From Streptomyces sp. SKN60 (GTDB lineage Bacteria > Actinomycetota > Actinomycetes > Streptomycetales > Streptomycetaceae), in assembly GCF_026236535.1 (NCBI RefSeq), contig NZ_JAHTMW010000022.1, positions 57,161 to 121,160 of the forward strand: a stretch of DNA of 64,000 nt, given 5' to 3'. The notes beneath the pieces were generated by a model. That model searched no databases. It worked only from the letters and a program-made list of their open reading frames with translations, and was not told the DNA's origin. The first letter of the stretch is position 1, and the number at the start of each line of letters is the position of its first letter. The translations under genes were made by a program, and so were the position numbers. Shown piece after piece: positions 46,862-55,397 of this stretch.

Positions 46862-48460
46862 TCAGCGGACGTGGCCCAGCAGTCCGTGCAGGGTGATGCC
46901 CGCCTCGGGGGCCGCGCCGCGGGTCTCGGCGGGCTTGGCGGGCTCCGGCTCCGGGAGCGTCTCGCAGACCGCGTCCGCCTCCGCGCCGGCGTTCGCGGCG
47001 CGCGGCACCTTGCCGGTGGAGAGGTAGGCGGTGAGGTGCTCGTCCATGCAGTCGTTGCCGGCCAGCGTCACTCCGTGGTTGCCGCCGCCCTCCTCGACGA
47101 CCAGGCTGGAGCCCCGCACCATCCGGTGCAGCGCGACCCCGCCCTCGTACGGCGTGGCGGCGTCGTCGGTGGCCTGGAGGATCAGCGTCGGCGGCACCTG
47201 GTCGTTGTGCACGTCCGGCGGGGACAGCGGCTCGACCGGCCAGAAGGCGCACGGCGCGTTGTACCAGGCGTTGTTCCAGGTGGAGAACGGCGCCTTGGCG
47301 TGGGTCTCCCAGTTGTCCTTGCGCCACACGCTCCAGTCGCGCGGCCAGGCCGCGTCCCGGCACTGCACGCTCGCGTAGACCGAGTAGCCGTTCTCGGCCG
47401 ACGCGTCCGCCGCCGCGTAGTCCTCGTACGCCTTCACCAGCGGTGCGCTGTCGTGGTCGTTGACGTGGGCGGCGAAGGCGGTCGCGAGCCGCGGCCAGTA
47501 GCCGTTGTAGTAGCCGCCCGGCAGATACGTGTCCTCCAGCTCGCCCGGCCCGACCTTGCCGCCCGCGGGCGTGGTCGCCAGCTCGTCGCGCATCCGGTAC
47601 CAGGCCGCCTCGACCGCCGTCGGGTCGGTGCCGAGCCGGTAGGTCGCGTCGTTGCGCGCCACCCAGGCGGCGAAGTCCTTGTGCCGGGTGTCGAAGGCGT
47701 AGTCCTGCGAGAGGTTGTCCTCGTACCAGACCCCGTGCGGATTGACCACGGAGTCCAGGGCCATCCGCCGGACCCGCTCGGGGTAGAGCCGCGCGTACAC
47801 GGCGCCGAGGTAGGTGCCGTAGGAGTAGCCGAGGTAGTTGAGCCTCGGCGCGCCGACGGCGGCGCGGATGGAGTCCATGTCGCGGGCGGTGGAGACGGTG
47901 TCGATGTACGGCAGCACGTCGGCGTACTTGTCGCCGCAGGCCTTCGCGAACGCCTGGGCCCGCTCGACACCGGCCCGTTCGCCCTCGGCGCCGTGCGGCA
48001 CGGAGTCCGGGCGCACCGGATCGAAGTGGCCGGGGCGGCAGTTCAGGGCGGGCTCGCTCTTGCCGACGCCGCGCGGGTCGAAGCCGATGACGTCGTACTG
48101 CGCGGCCAGCTTCGGCGGCAGCGAGGCCGCGACGTAGCCGGCCATCCCGCGGCCGCTGCCGCCCGGTCCGCCGGGGTTGACGAGCAGCGGGCCCTGGAAG
48201 GTCTTCGCGGTGTGCGCGACCCGGGTGAGGGCGAGCGAGATGCTCCGGCCGGCCGGGTCGTCGTGGTTGAGCGGCACCCGGAGGGTGGCGCACTGGAGCT
48301 TCGGGTACGCCCTGGTCGGGCAGTCGGTCCAGGTGAGCGGTGCCACGGGGCGGGTGGTCGGTCCGGGCTCGCTCGCGGCGGTGGCGGGCGCGGGCAGGAC
48401 GGTGACCGTCCCGGCGACCAGCGCCCCAGCGGCGATCAGTTTTCCTGCGCGGGGTCTCAT
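46862..48460 (-). CDS. secreted tripeptidyl aminopeptidase-like alpha/beta hydrolase
   Basis: A 532-residue S33-type exopeptidase of the Streptomyces Tap/Slp class. A signal peptide (MRPRAGKLIAAGALVAGTVTV, cleavage after ATA) precedes the catalytic domain: oxyanion HGGPGGSG-like NPGGPGGSGRGM, nucleophile LGYSYGTYLGAVYA near residue 206, Asp in LQATDDAATPYEGG near 430 and His in GGGNHGVTLAG near 459. The TAP-like C-terminal domain closes the site. It should release tripeptides or act on aminoacyl esters outside the cell. I set the start at 48460 (GGAGG 6 nt upstream) rather than 25 codons earlier. Confidence 0.9.
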   Translation of the reverse strand: MRPRAGKLIAAGALVAGTVTVLPAPATAASEPGPTTRPVAPLTWTDCPTRAYPKLQCATLRVPLNHDDPAGRSISLALTRVAHTAKTFQGPLLVNPGGPGGSGRGMAGYVAASLPPKLAAQYDVIGFDPRGVGKSEPALNCRPGHFDPVRPDSVPHGAEGERAGVERAQAFAKACGDKYADVLPYIDTVSTARDMDSIRAAVGAPRLNYLGYSYGTYLGAVYARLYPERVRRMALDSVVNPHGVWYEDNLSQDYAFDTRHKDFAAWVARNDATYRLGTDPTAVEAAWYRMRDELATTPAGGKVGPGELEDTYLPGGYYNGYWPRLATAFAAHVNDHDSAPLVKAYEDYAAADASAENGYSVYASVQCRDAAWPRDWSVWRKDNWETHAKAPFSTWNNAWYNAPCAFWPVEPLSPPDVHNDQVPPTLILQATDDAATPYEGGVALHRMVRGSSLVVEEGGGNHGVTLAGNDCMDEHLTAYLSTGKVPRAANAGAEADAVCETLPEPEPAKPAETRGAAPEAGITLHGLLGHVR

Positions 48461-48571
48461 ACGGCCTCCGTGCCCCGTGGCGGGCGCGAAAGGACCGTTT
48501 CGGCGGAGAGTTGACCCGTTCGGCGGACGTGACACGCCGTCAGGGAACTCGCTTTACGGAGACCGCCGTCT

Positions 48572-49657
48572 TCAGAGGAGGCTGAGCTGCTCGGCCGCCG
48601 GCACGCGCGCGTGGTGGTCGGGTACGGGGCCGTCCGCGCGTCGCCGTTCCGGGCGGGGCGTCGCGCGCCCGCCCGGACCCATGCCGAACTCGGCCGCGAG
48701 CTCGTGCACCTGACGGGTGATCCGGCGCTGGTACCAGGTGGGCGCGTAGGCGCCGCCCGCGTACATCCGCTCGTAACGGGCGACCAGTTCGGGGTGGTGG
48801 CGGCCCAGCCAGGTGAGGAACCACTCGCGGGCGCCCGGCCGCAGGTGAAGCACGAGCGGTGTGACCGAGGTCGCGCCGGCCTCGGCGACCGCGCGGACCG
48901 TGGCGCGCAGCTGTTCCGGCCGGTCGCCGAGGAACGGGATGACCGGGGCCATCAGGACCCCGCACCCGATGCCGTGCGCGGCGAGGGTGCGGACGACGTC
49001 CAGGCGCCGCTCGGGGGCCGGGGTGCCGGGCTCGACGGTGCGCCACAGCTCCCGGTCGGTGAAGCCGACGGAGACGGACACGCCGACCTCGGTCACCTCG
49101 GCGGCCTGCCGCAGCAGCTCCAGGTCGCGCAGGATCAGCGTGCCCTTGGTGAGGATCGAGAACGGGTTGGCCCGGTCCCGCAGCGCCTCCAGGATCCCCG
49201 GCATCAGCCGGTAGCGGCCCTCCGCGCGCTGGTAGCAGTCGACATTGGTGCCCATGGCGATGTGCGCGCCCTGCCAGCGCGGCGAGGCGAGGTGGGCGCG
49301 CAGCAGTTCCGGGGCGTTCACCTTCACCACGATCTGGGAGTCGAAGCCGATGCCGGTGTCCAGGTCCAGATAGCTGTGGGTCTTGCGGGCGAAGCAGTAC
49401 ACGCACGCGTGCGTGCAGCCGCGGTACGGGTTGACCGTCCACTCGAAGGGCATGCGGGAGGCGCCGGGCACCCGGTTGACGATCGACCGGGCCCGCACCT
49501 CGTGGAAGGTGATCCCCTGGAACTCGGGCGTGTCGAAGGTGCGGGTGGTGACCGCGTCCCGGCCGAACAGCGCGAGGTCGGCGGGCGCGGCGGGAGCGAG
49601 GGCACCCGTGTGATTCGTGGGGTCGCCGGCGGTGTCGGCCAGATGGTCCCAGCGCAT
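48572..49657 (-). CDS. Rv2578c-family radical SAM protein
   Basis: A 361-residue radical SAM enzyme. The cluster motif is NPYRGCTHACVYCFARKTH near residues 64-82, with Cys spacing CxxxCxxC. GVSVSVGFTDRELWRTVEPG and GVLMAPVIPFLGD are the later barrel strands, as in spore photoproduct lyase-related proteins. The reaction is not known; the family is named for M. tuberculosis Rv2578c, some members of which carry inteins, but no intein is seen here. GAGGAGG precedes the ATG at 49657. A LexA-type box just upstream suggests DNA-damage control. Confidence 0.88.
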   Translation of the reverse strand: MRWDHLADTAGDPTNHTGALAPAAPADLALFGRDAVTTRTFDTPEFQGITFHEVRARSIVNRVPGASRMPFEWTVNPYRGCTHACVYCFARKTHSYLDLDTGIGFDSQIVVKVNAPELLRAHLASPRWQGAHIAMGTNVDCYQRAEGRYRLMPGILEALRDRANPFSILTKGTLILRDLELLRQAAEVTEVGVSVSVGFTDRELWRTVEPGTPAPERRLDVVRTLAAHGIGCGVLMAPVIPFLGDRPEQLRATVRAVAEAGATSVTPLVLHLRPGAREWFLTWLGRHHPELVARYERMYAGGAYAPTWYQRRITRQVHELAAEFGMGPGGRATPRPERRRADGPVPDHHARVPAAEQLSLL

Positions 49658-49689
49658 GGACGCCTCCTCGGTCGGCGGTGGTGAGTGCC

Positions 49690-49707
49690 AGAATAGAACA
49701 CGTGTTC
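49690..49707 (-). promoter_or_regulatory. SOS (LexA) box with adjacent -10 hexamer
   Basis: GAACACGTGTTC (49696-49707) is a perfect palindrome fitting the actinobacterial LexA core GAAC-N4-GTTC. Directly next to it on the minus strand is TATTCT (49695-49690), a good -10, 32 nt before the radical SAM start. LexA bound here would cover the promoter. Confidence 0.65.
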
Positions 49708-49805
49708 CCTTGATCGCCGCAACCCCGATTTTGGGCCCCGGCGCCCAGGTGATTGGCTTGACCCACATCCCCGTGAGCACCACGAGAACAGCTGGAGGAA
49801 GTGCC

Positions 49806-50249
49806 ATGGCGCAGGTCGAGGCCACGACGGAGCGGATCGTCGCCGCCGACGCGGAGACGGTGTTCGACGCGCTCGCCGACTACACCGGCACGCGCGGGAA
49901 GCTGCTCCCCGAGCACTTCAGCGAGTACGAGGTGCGCGAGGGCGGCGACGGCGAGGGCACCCTCGTCCACTGGAAGCTCCAGGCCACCAGCAAGCGCGTC
50001 CGCGACTGCCTCCTGGAGGTCAGCGAGCCCACCGACGGGCAGCTGGTCGAGAAGGACCGCAACTCCTCCATGGTCACCACCTGGACCGTCACCCCGGCCG
50101 GCGAAGGCAGGTCCAAGGCCGTGGTCACCACCGTCTGGAACGGCGCCGGCGGCATCGGCGGCTTCTTCGAGCGCACCTTCGCGCCCAAGGGCCTCGCCCG
50201 GATCTACGACGCCGTGCTCGCCAACCTGGCCACCGAGGTCGAGAAGTAG
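49806..50249 (+). CDS. SRPBCC-family ligand-binding protein
   Basis: A 147-residue START/Bet v 1-like (polyketide cyclase/dehydrase) fold. The pattern is classic: VEATTERIVAADAETVFDALADYTG as first strand and helix, TLVHWKLQAT and DRNSSMVTTWTVTPAG as beta strands, and the long C-terminal helix FAPKGLARIYDAVLANLATEV. Such proteins bind hydrophobic ligands or polyketides; no function can be named. GGAGGAAG precedes the ATG. Divergent from the radical SAM gene across the SOS box, which could in principle influence it as well. Confidence 0.85.
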   Translation: MAQVEATTERIVAADAETVFDALADYTGTRGKLLPEHFSEYEVREGGDGEGTLVHWKLQATSKRVRDCLLEVSEPTDGQLVEKDRNSSMVTTWTVTPAGEGRSKAVVTTVWNGAGGIGGFFERTFAPKGLARIYDAVLANLATEVEK

Positions 50250-50313
50250 TCCCGAGCGTGACTCCCCGGGGCGGGAAGTAGCCTCGGGAAACCGGAACTC
50301 TGAAGTAACGCCC

Positions 50314-50331
50314 CGAATCGTCACCGATTCG
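50314..50331. promoter_or_regulatory. 7-bp inverted repeat upstream of the MFS gene
   Basis: CGAATCG (50314-50320) and CGATTCG (50325-50331) flank TCAC. It lies 215 bp before the MFS start in a 296-bp gap that otherwise shows only short C-rich runs. It may be an operator; the distance makes this weak. Confidence 0.3.
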
Positions 50332-50545
50332 AGTGGTTCCCCCGCGACCCCCGCAAGAGTGCCCGGCGCACCCGGGGGTCGCGCACCACCCGGTAAACGC
50401 GCTGATGAGCGCCCCAAGTGCGCCGCCCCGCAGGGACGTTCAACCACACCGGCCCCACCCGTCCCCCGTACCGCCCGACTTGCTCCCGCTTCGCGCGCAA
50501 TGCGAAGAATGACGCGCGCAGACGGCGTGGCGAGGGGAGTGACAG

Positions 50546-53014
50546 GTGGGTGCCATCACGAGCGTGAAGGACGCCGAAGCGACCGGGGGCGCGGTGCCGC
50601 CCCTCGTGGGCGAGCCGCCCCCGGACCTGGTCGCGGAACCGGCCGCCGAGGGTCCCGAAGACGGTCCCGGCCCCGAAGGCAGTCCCGACGCCGGGCCCGA
50701 TGCCGGGTCGGCCCTGGACCCCCGGCGGGTCCGGCTGGTCTTCGTCGGCCTCATGCTCGCGCTGCTCCTCGCCGCGCTGGAGCAGATGATCGTCGCCACC
50801 GCCCTGCCGAAGATCGTCGGTGAACTCCAGGGCCTGGACCGGATGTCCTGGGCGATCACCGCGTATCTGCTCACCGCCACCATCGGCCTGCCGGTCTACG
50901 GCAAACTCGGCGACCTCCTCGGCCGCAAGGGCGTCTTCCTCTTCGCGATCGTCGTGTTCGTCATCGGCTCCGGGCTCGCCGGCTGGTCACGCACCATGGA
51001 CCAGCTCATCGCCTTCCGCGCCCTCCAGGGCGTCGGCGCCGGCGGCCTGATGATCGGCGTCCAGGCGATCATCGCCGACATCGTGCCCGCCCGGGAACGC
51101 GGCCGCTACATGGGCCTCATCGGGGCCGCCTTCGGCCTCGCCTCGGTCGCCGGACCGCTGCTCGGCGGCTTCTTCACCGACCATGTCTCCTGGCGCTGGT
51201 GCTTCTACTTCAACGTGCCGTTCGGGCTCGTCACACTGGTCGTCGTCGCGCTCGTCCTCAAGCTCCCCAAGCCGACCGCCCGAGCCCGCTTCGACGTCCT
51301 CGGCACCCTGCTGCTCGCCGCGGCCTCCACCTGCCTGGTGCTGCTGACCAGTTGGGGCGGCACCGAGTACGCCTGGGGCTCGCGCGTGATCCTCGGTCTG
51401 GGCGCCGGCGCCACGGCGGCCGCCGTCCTGTTCCTCGTCGTCGAGCACTTCGCGGCCGAACCCCTCATCCCGCTGCGGCTGTTCCGCGACTCCGTCTTCA
51501 CCGTCACCAGCCTGGTCGGCGCGGTCGTCGGCATCGCCCTCTTCGGCGCCGCCAGCTATCTGCCCACCTTCCTGCAGATGGTCGAGGGCGCCAGCGCCAC
51601 CGAGTCCGGCCTGCTGATGCTCCCGCTGATGGGCGGCATCGTCGTCGCGTCCGTCGTCTCCGGCCAGCTCATCAGCCGCACCGGCCGCTACAAGGCGTAC
51701 CCGGTGGCGGGCGCCGCCGTCGCCACCCTCGGCATGTGGCTGCTGTCCCGGATGGACACCGACACCCCGCGTCTCCAGCACAGTCTGTGGCAGGCGGTCC
51801 TCGGCACCGGCATCGGTCTGATCATGCCGGTCCTGGTGCTCGCCGTGCAGAACTCGGTGCGGCCCGCCGACCTCGGCACCGCGACCAGCGCCCACAACTA
51901 CTTCCGGCAGATCGGCGGCAGCGTCGGCGCCGCCGTCTTCGGCACGCTGTTCGCCGCCCGGCTCGACGACGCGCTCGCCGAGCGGCTGCCCCGGGACGGT
52001 GCCGCCGCCGCGCTGCCGCCGGCGGACTCGGTCACCCCGCAGACCGTCCACGCCCTGCCGCCCGCCCTCCGGGACGCCTTCGTCCAGGCGTACGCCGACG
52101 CGATGCCCCGGATCTTCCTCTACCTCGTGCCGGTCCTCGCGCTCGGCCTCGTCCTCGCCTTCTTCCTCAAGGAGAAACCGCTGGTGTCCCACCACACCCC
52201 CACCACCGAGGCCCCCGCCACCACCCCGATCCCGTCCGCCCGGACGGCGCCCGCACCCGGGGTGCCGGTCTGCGGCCATGTGCAGCACCCGGACGGCGGC
52301 AGCGTGCCGCGCGCGGCCCTCACCCTCATCGACGTCGCGGGGACGCAGATCGGCCGGGGCGCGAGCGGCGACGACGGCCGGTACGCGCTGAGCGTGCCGG
52401 GCTCCGGCTCGTACGTCCTGATCGCCGCCGCCGGCGGGCACCAGCCGCAGGCGGTCTCCGTGACCGTCGGCGAGCGCCCGGTCGAACTCGACGTGGTGCT
52501 CGGCGGCGCGGGCCGCCTCGCCGGTAGCGTGGTCACCGCCGACGGGACCCCGGTCGGGGACGCGGCCGTCACCCTCACCGACGTACGCGGCGAGGTCGTC
52601 GCCTCCACCCGCAGCGGCCGCGAGGGCGGCTACGTCATCGGCGAACTCGTCGCCGGCGAGTACACCCTCGCCGCCAGTGCCCCCGCCTTCCGCCCGGCCG
52701 CCCTCCCGGTCACCGTCCAGTCCTCCCGCGAGACCCGCCAGGACATCGAACTCGCCGGCGGCGCGGTCCTCCGCGGCACCGTCCGCGCCGGCGCCGGCCG
52801 CCCCGTCGAGGACGCCCGCGTCACCCTCCTCGACGCCGCCGGCAACGTCGTCGACACCCTCACCACCGGCCCCGACGGCACCTTCCGCTTCGTCGACCTC
52901 TCCTCCGGCGAATACACCGTCATCGCCGCCGGCTACCCCCCGATCGCCACGGTCCTCCAGGTCGCCCGCGGCGGCCGCACGGAACGCGACCTGCAACTGG
53001 GCCACGAGGACTGA
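50546..53014 (+). CDS. DHA2-type MFS transporter fused to three carboxypeptidase-regulatory-like domains
   Basis: An 822-residue protein. Residues 60-545 are a 14-helix drug:H+ antiporter of the EmrB/QacA type: LAALEQMIVATALPKIV (motif D1), GKLGDLLGRKGVFL (motif A), and GLASVAGPLLGGFFTDHVSWRWCFYFN (motif C). After a Pro/Thr linker come three tandem beta-sandwich repeats (about 570-650, 652-735, 737-815), each with a G-V-x-x-A-x-V-T-L-x-D start (PRAALTLIDVAGTQIG, GDAAVTLTDVRGEVV, EDARVTLLDAAGNVV) and a GEYTL/GEYTV end. GTG start after GAGGGGAG. Standard length without the tail would be about 500; the fusion is unusual. Confidence 0.9.
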   Translation: MGAITSVKDAEATGGAVPPLVGEPPPDLVAEPAAEGPEDGPGPEGSPDAGPDAGSALDPRRVRLVFVGLMLALLLAALEQMIVATALPKIVGELQGLDRMSWAITAYLLTATIGLPVYGKLGDLLGRKGVFLFAIVVFVIGSGLAGWSRTMDQLIAFRALQGVGAGGLMIGVQAIIADIVPARERGRYMGLIGAAFGLASVAGPLLGGFFTDHVSWRWCFYFNVPFGLVTLVVVALVLKLPKPTARARFDVLGTLLLAAASTCLVLLTSWGGTEYAWGSRVILGLGAGATAAAVLFLVVEHFAAEPLIPLRLFRDSVFTVTSLVGAVVGIALFGAASYLPTFLQMVEGASATESGLLMLPLMGGIVVASVVSGQLISRTGRYKAYPVAGAAVATLGMWLLSRMDTDTPRLQHSLWQAVLGTGIGLIMPVLVLAVQNSVRPADLGTATSAHNYFRQIGGSVGAAVFGTLFAARLDDALAERLPRDGAAAALPPADSVTPQTVHALPPALRDAFVQAYADAMPRIFLYLVPVLALGLVLAFFLKEKPLVSHHTPTTEAPATTPIPSARTAPAPGVPVCGHVQHPDGGSVPRAALTLIDVAGTQIGRGASGDDGRYALSVPGSGSYVLIAAAGGHQPQAVSVTVGERPVELDVVLGGAGRLAGSVVTADGTPVGDAAVTLTDVRGEVVASTRSGREGGYVIGELVAGEYTLAASAPAFRPAALPVTVQSSRETRQDIELAGGAVLRGTVRAGAGRPVEDARVTLLDAAGNVVDTLTTGPDGTFRFVDLSSGEYTVIAAGYPPIATVLQVARGGRTERDLQLGHED

Positions 53015-53046
53015 GGGGGCGGGGCCCCTGGCCCCCGCCCCCTCAG
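53011..53046. terminator. terminator hairpin overlapping the MFS stop codon
   Basis: CTGAGGGGGCGGGG (53011-53024) pairs perfectly with CCCCGCCCCCTCAG (53033-53046) around CCCCTGGC. The left arm contains the TGA stop. Its symmetric place between convergent genes allows action in both directions. Confidence 0.75.
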
Positions 53047-53187
53047 TCGGACGCGCCTGACGCCGCCCCGGGCCCGGCCTCTGGCCGGACGCGCCTCAGC
53101 CCGCCCGGCCGGCCTTGGGCCGGTAAACGGGGGCGCCGCGCAAGGGCGCGCCCGCGCCGTGCGCGGAGCCCCCGGCCCCGCTCAGGT

Positions 53188-54381
53188 TCAGTCCTCGGCC
53201 GCCTCCGGCGACGCCGTCGCCTTGCGCAGGGCGCTGATGCAGGCGCCGATCGCGTCCTGGAGGGCCTCCAGGCGCTGGAGCATGTCGGCCTCGACGACGT
53301 CTTCCTCCAGGACCTCGTCGAGGGTCAGCTCCTCGAAGACCTTCGTGGCCTTCTGGAGGCTGTTGTAGAACTTGGTGCGGCGTTCCTGGACGCGCAGTTC
53401 CGGGTTGTCCTCGACGGCCTTGACGACCATCGTGCGCACCGTCTCGTACGCCTCGCCGGCCCACTCGCCGGCCTCCTCCGAGTCGTCGAGCTCGTCGATG
53501 AGGGACAGGTGGCGCTCGGCCTCGGCGCGGAGTTCCGGAGGGGCGGCGACGGTCTGGCCGGCCGGGGTTCTGATCTGGCCGCCCTCGGCGATCTGGCGGA
53601 CGTACTCGATGCGGTCGGCGGCCTTCGCCTCCTGGGCCACCGCCTTCTTCAGGTCGCCGGTGCGGGCGATGGCGCGGGCCATCTCCGTCTGCAGCGCCGG
53701 GTCCTCCTTCATCCGGTCGAGCAGCGCGCCGCGCGCCGCCTCCGCGGTGCCGGGGTCGGCGAGGATCGCGGCGCGCAGGGCCGTGGGGTTCTCCGCGACC
53801 TCCAGCGCCTTCGTCGGCTTGATGCCCTCCGCCTCCGCCGCCGCGCTGATCGCGTGGCCGCGCACGGAGGTCGCGCTGTTGCGGGAGGAGTAGTACGACA
53901 GCCAGACGTCCGCCTCGGGCAGCTCGACGTCCTCGCCGGGCACCAGCGCCTCGAACTGCGGCACCAGGCCGTCGTCCGCGGCCATGTCCCAGGCCTTGTA
54001 GTAGCGCATCACGCGCTCGGGCGAGCACCCGGCGAGCTCGGCGAAGGCCTTCGCCGACACCTTGTCCGAACCCTCGGCCGCCTGGCCGCCGGGCCGCACG
54101 CTACGAGCCACCTTGAGCGCGAAGGCCCAGCCGCCGGTCCGTGCGTACACCCCGAAGTCACGGGCGTCGCGGACCACGGCCTCGGCCACGGCCTGCGCGG
54201 CGGGCTCGACCCACTCACCGGTGTCGACGGCCATGTCGACGGCCATGTCGACGGTCGCCTCGGCGGGCGCCTGCGCGGGCACCTCGACAGGCGACTCGAC
54301 GGTCGTTCCGACGGTCGTTCCGACGGACGTTTCGGCGGACGTTTCGGCGGGGGTTTCGGACGGGGCGAGCGACGTGGTCAC
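53188..54381 (-). CDS. conserved hypothetical protein with putative HTH
   Basis: A 397-residue soluble protein of unknown function. The first 55 residues are low-complexity (ETSAETSVGTTVGTTV, then VDMAVDMAVDTG), coded by short tandem repeats. Residues about 60-160 contain a possible helix-turn-helix (KVSAKAFAELAGCSPERVMRYYKAW) reminiscent of ParB/KorB-type DNA-binding regions. The rest is charged helix, including ADRIEYVRQIAEGGQIRTP and a C-terminal MLQRLEALQDAIGACISAL coiled coil. It could be a DNA- or complex-binding protein of the Streptomyces core set; I cannot say more. It is divergent from the peptidase operon. Confidence 0.78.
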   Translation of the reverse strand: MTTSLAPSETPAETSAETSVGTTVGTTVESPVEVPAQAPAEATVDMAVDMAVDTGEWVEPAAQAVAEAVVRDARDFGVYARTGGWAFALKVARSVRPGGQAAEGSDKVSAKAFAELAGCSPERVMRYYKAWDMAADDGLVPQFEALVPGEDVELPEADVWLSYYSSRNSATSVRGHAISAAAEAEGIKPTKALEVAENPTALRAAILADPGTAEAARGALLDRMKEDPALQTEMARAIARTGDLKKAVAQEAKAADRIEYVRQIAEGGQIRTPAGQTVAAPPELRAEAERHLSLIDELDDSEEAGEWAGEAYETVRTMVVKAVEDNPELRVQERRTKFYNSLQKATKVFEELTLDEVLEEDVVEADMLQRLEALQDAIGACISALRKATASPEAAED

Positions 54382-54513
54382 CGAGAGGTCTCCTGCGGAT
54401 CGGGAGGGAAAATCTGCGCCCGACAGCCTATACGCACGAGATGAAAGGATTCGCCCGAATCACTGGCACGCGCCGCCGCCCGAACCGCCGCCACCGGTCC
54501 ACGCCTTCGACAC

Positions 54514-54522
54514 TTATCCACA
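54514..54522 (+). promoter_or_regulatory. DnaA-box-like sequence TTATCCACA
   Basis: A perfect match to the classic DnaA box, 41 bp before the dppA-like start and in the divergent gap after the conserved hypothetical gene. Lone copy; it may affect the peptidase operon promoter or be chance. Confidence 0.3.
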
Positions 54523-54563
54523 GGGGTGGTGGGGCCCGCCGCCCGACGCGTACGGTGCCAGAC

Positions 54564-55397
54564 ATGAAGATCCTGATCAGCGCTGACATGGAAGGCGCAA
54601 CGGGCGTGACCTGGCCCGCCGACGTGCTGCCCGGCACCCCGCAGTGGGAGCGGTGCCGGTCCATGTTCACGTCCGACGTGAACGCGGCGGTGCTCGGTTT
54701 CTTCGACGGCGGCGCCGACGAGGTGCTGATCAACGAGGCGCACTGGTCGATGCGCAATCTGCTCCTGGAGCGGCTCGACGAGCGCGCCGAGATGCTCACC
54801 GGCCGCCACAAGTCGCTCTCCATGGTCGAGGGCGTGCAGCACGGCGACGTGGACGGCATCGCCTTCGTCGGCTATCACACGGGCGCCGGCGCCGAGGGCG
54901 TCCTCGCGCACACCTATCTCGCCAACTCCATCACCGGCGTCTGGCTCAACGGTGTCCGCGCGAGCGAGGGCCTGCTCAACGCGCGTGTGGTGGCCGAGTT
55001 CGGCGTCCCCGTCGTGCTCGTCACCGGCGACGACCTGACCTGCGAGGACGCTCTCGGGTACGCGCCGGAGGCGCACAAGGTCGCGGTCAAGGACTACGTG
55101 TCGCGGTACGCGGCGGTGTGCCGCACCCCGGCCCGCACCGCCGCCGAGATCCGCGCCGCCGCCAAGGCGGCCGCCTCGCTCGCGGTCCGGCACGAGCCGG
55201 TCGGCGGCGGGCCGTTCACGGTGGAGCTGGAATTCGACGCCGAGCACCTGGCCGCCGCCGCCACGGTGGTGCCGGGCGCCGAGCGGAGTGGCGAGCGCCG
55301 CACCGCCTACACCAGCGAGACGATGTACGAGGCAATTCGCACGTTCAAGGCGGTCACGACGATCGTGTCGGCCGCCGTGGAGGAGCAGTATGGCTGA
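54564..55397 (+). CDS. M55 D-aminopeptidase (DppA-like)
   Basis: A 277-residue zinc peptidase that removes D-amino acids, such as D-Ala, from peptides. Metal ligands: Asp and Glu in ISADMEGATG at residues 5-14, His in NEAHWSMRN near 63, His in FVGYHTGAGAEG near 105 and Glu in DDLTCEDALGY. The fold and length match B. subtilis DppA. Start ATG 54564, MKILISADMEG being the family N-terminus. The stop overlaps the next start by 8 bp. It heads an operon of four peptidases, which fits recycling of peptidoglycan or D-amino acid peptides. Confidence 0.92.
   Translation: MKILISADMEGATGVTWPADVLPGTPQWERCRSMFTSDVNAAVLGFFDGGADEVLINEAHWSMRNLLLERLDERAEMLTGRHKSLSMVEGVQHGDVDGIAFVGYHTGAGAEGVLAHTYLANSITGVWLNGVRASEGLLNARVVAEFGVPVVLVTGDDLTCEDALGYAPEAHKVAVKDYVSRYAAVCRTPARTAAEIRAAAKAAASLAVRHEPVGGGPFTVELEFDAEHLAAAATVVPGAERSGERRTAYTSETMYEAIRTFKAVTTIVSAAVEEQYG

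Noticed and set aside
53188..54381. ParB/partition protein
   Set aside because: Only a short HTH-like stretch fits. There is no ParB CTP-binding motif, no parA neighbour and no parS-like sites.
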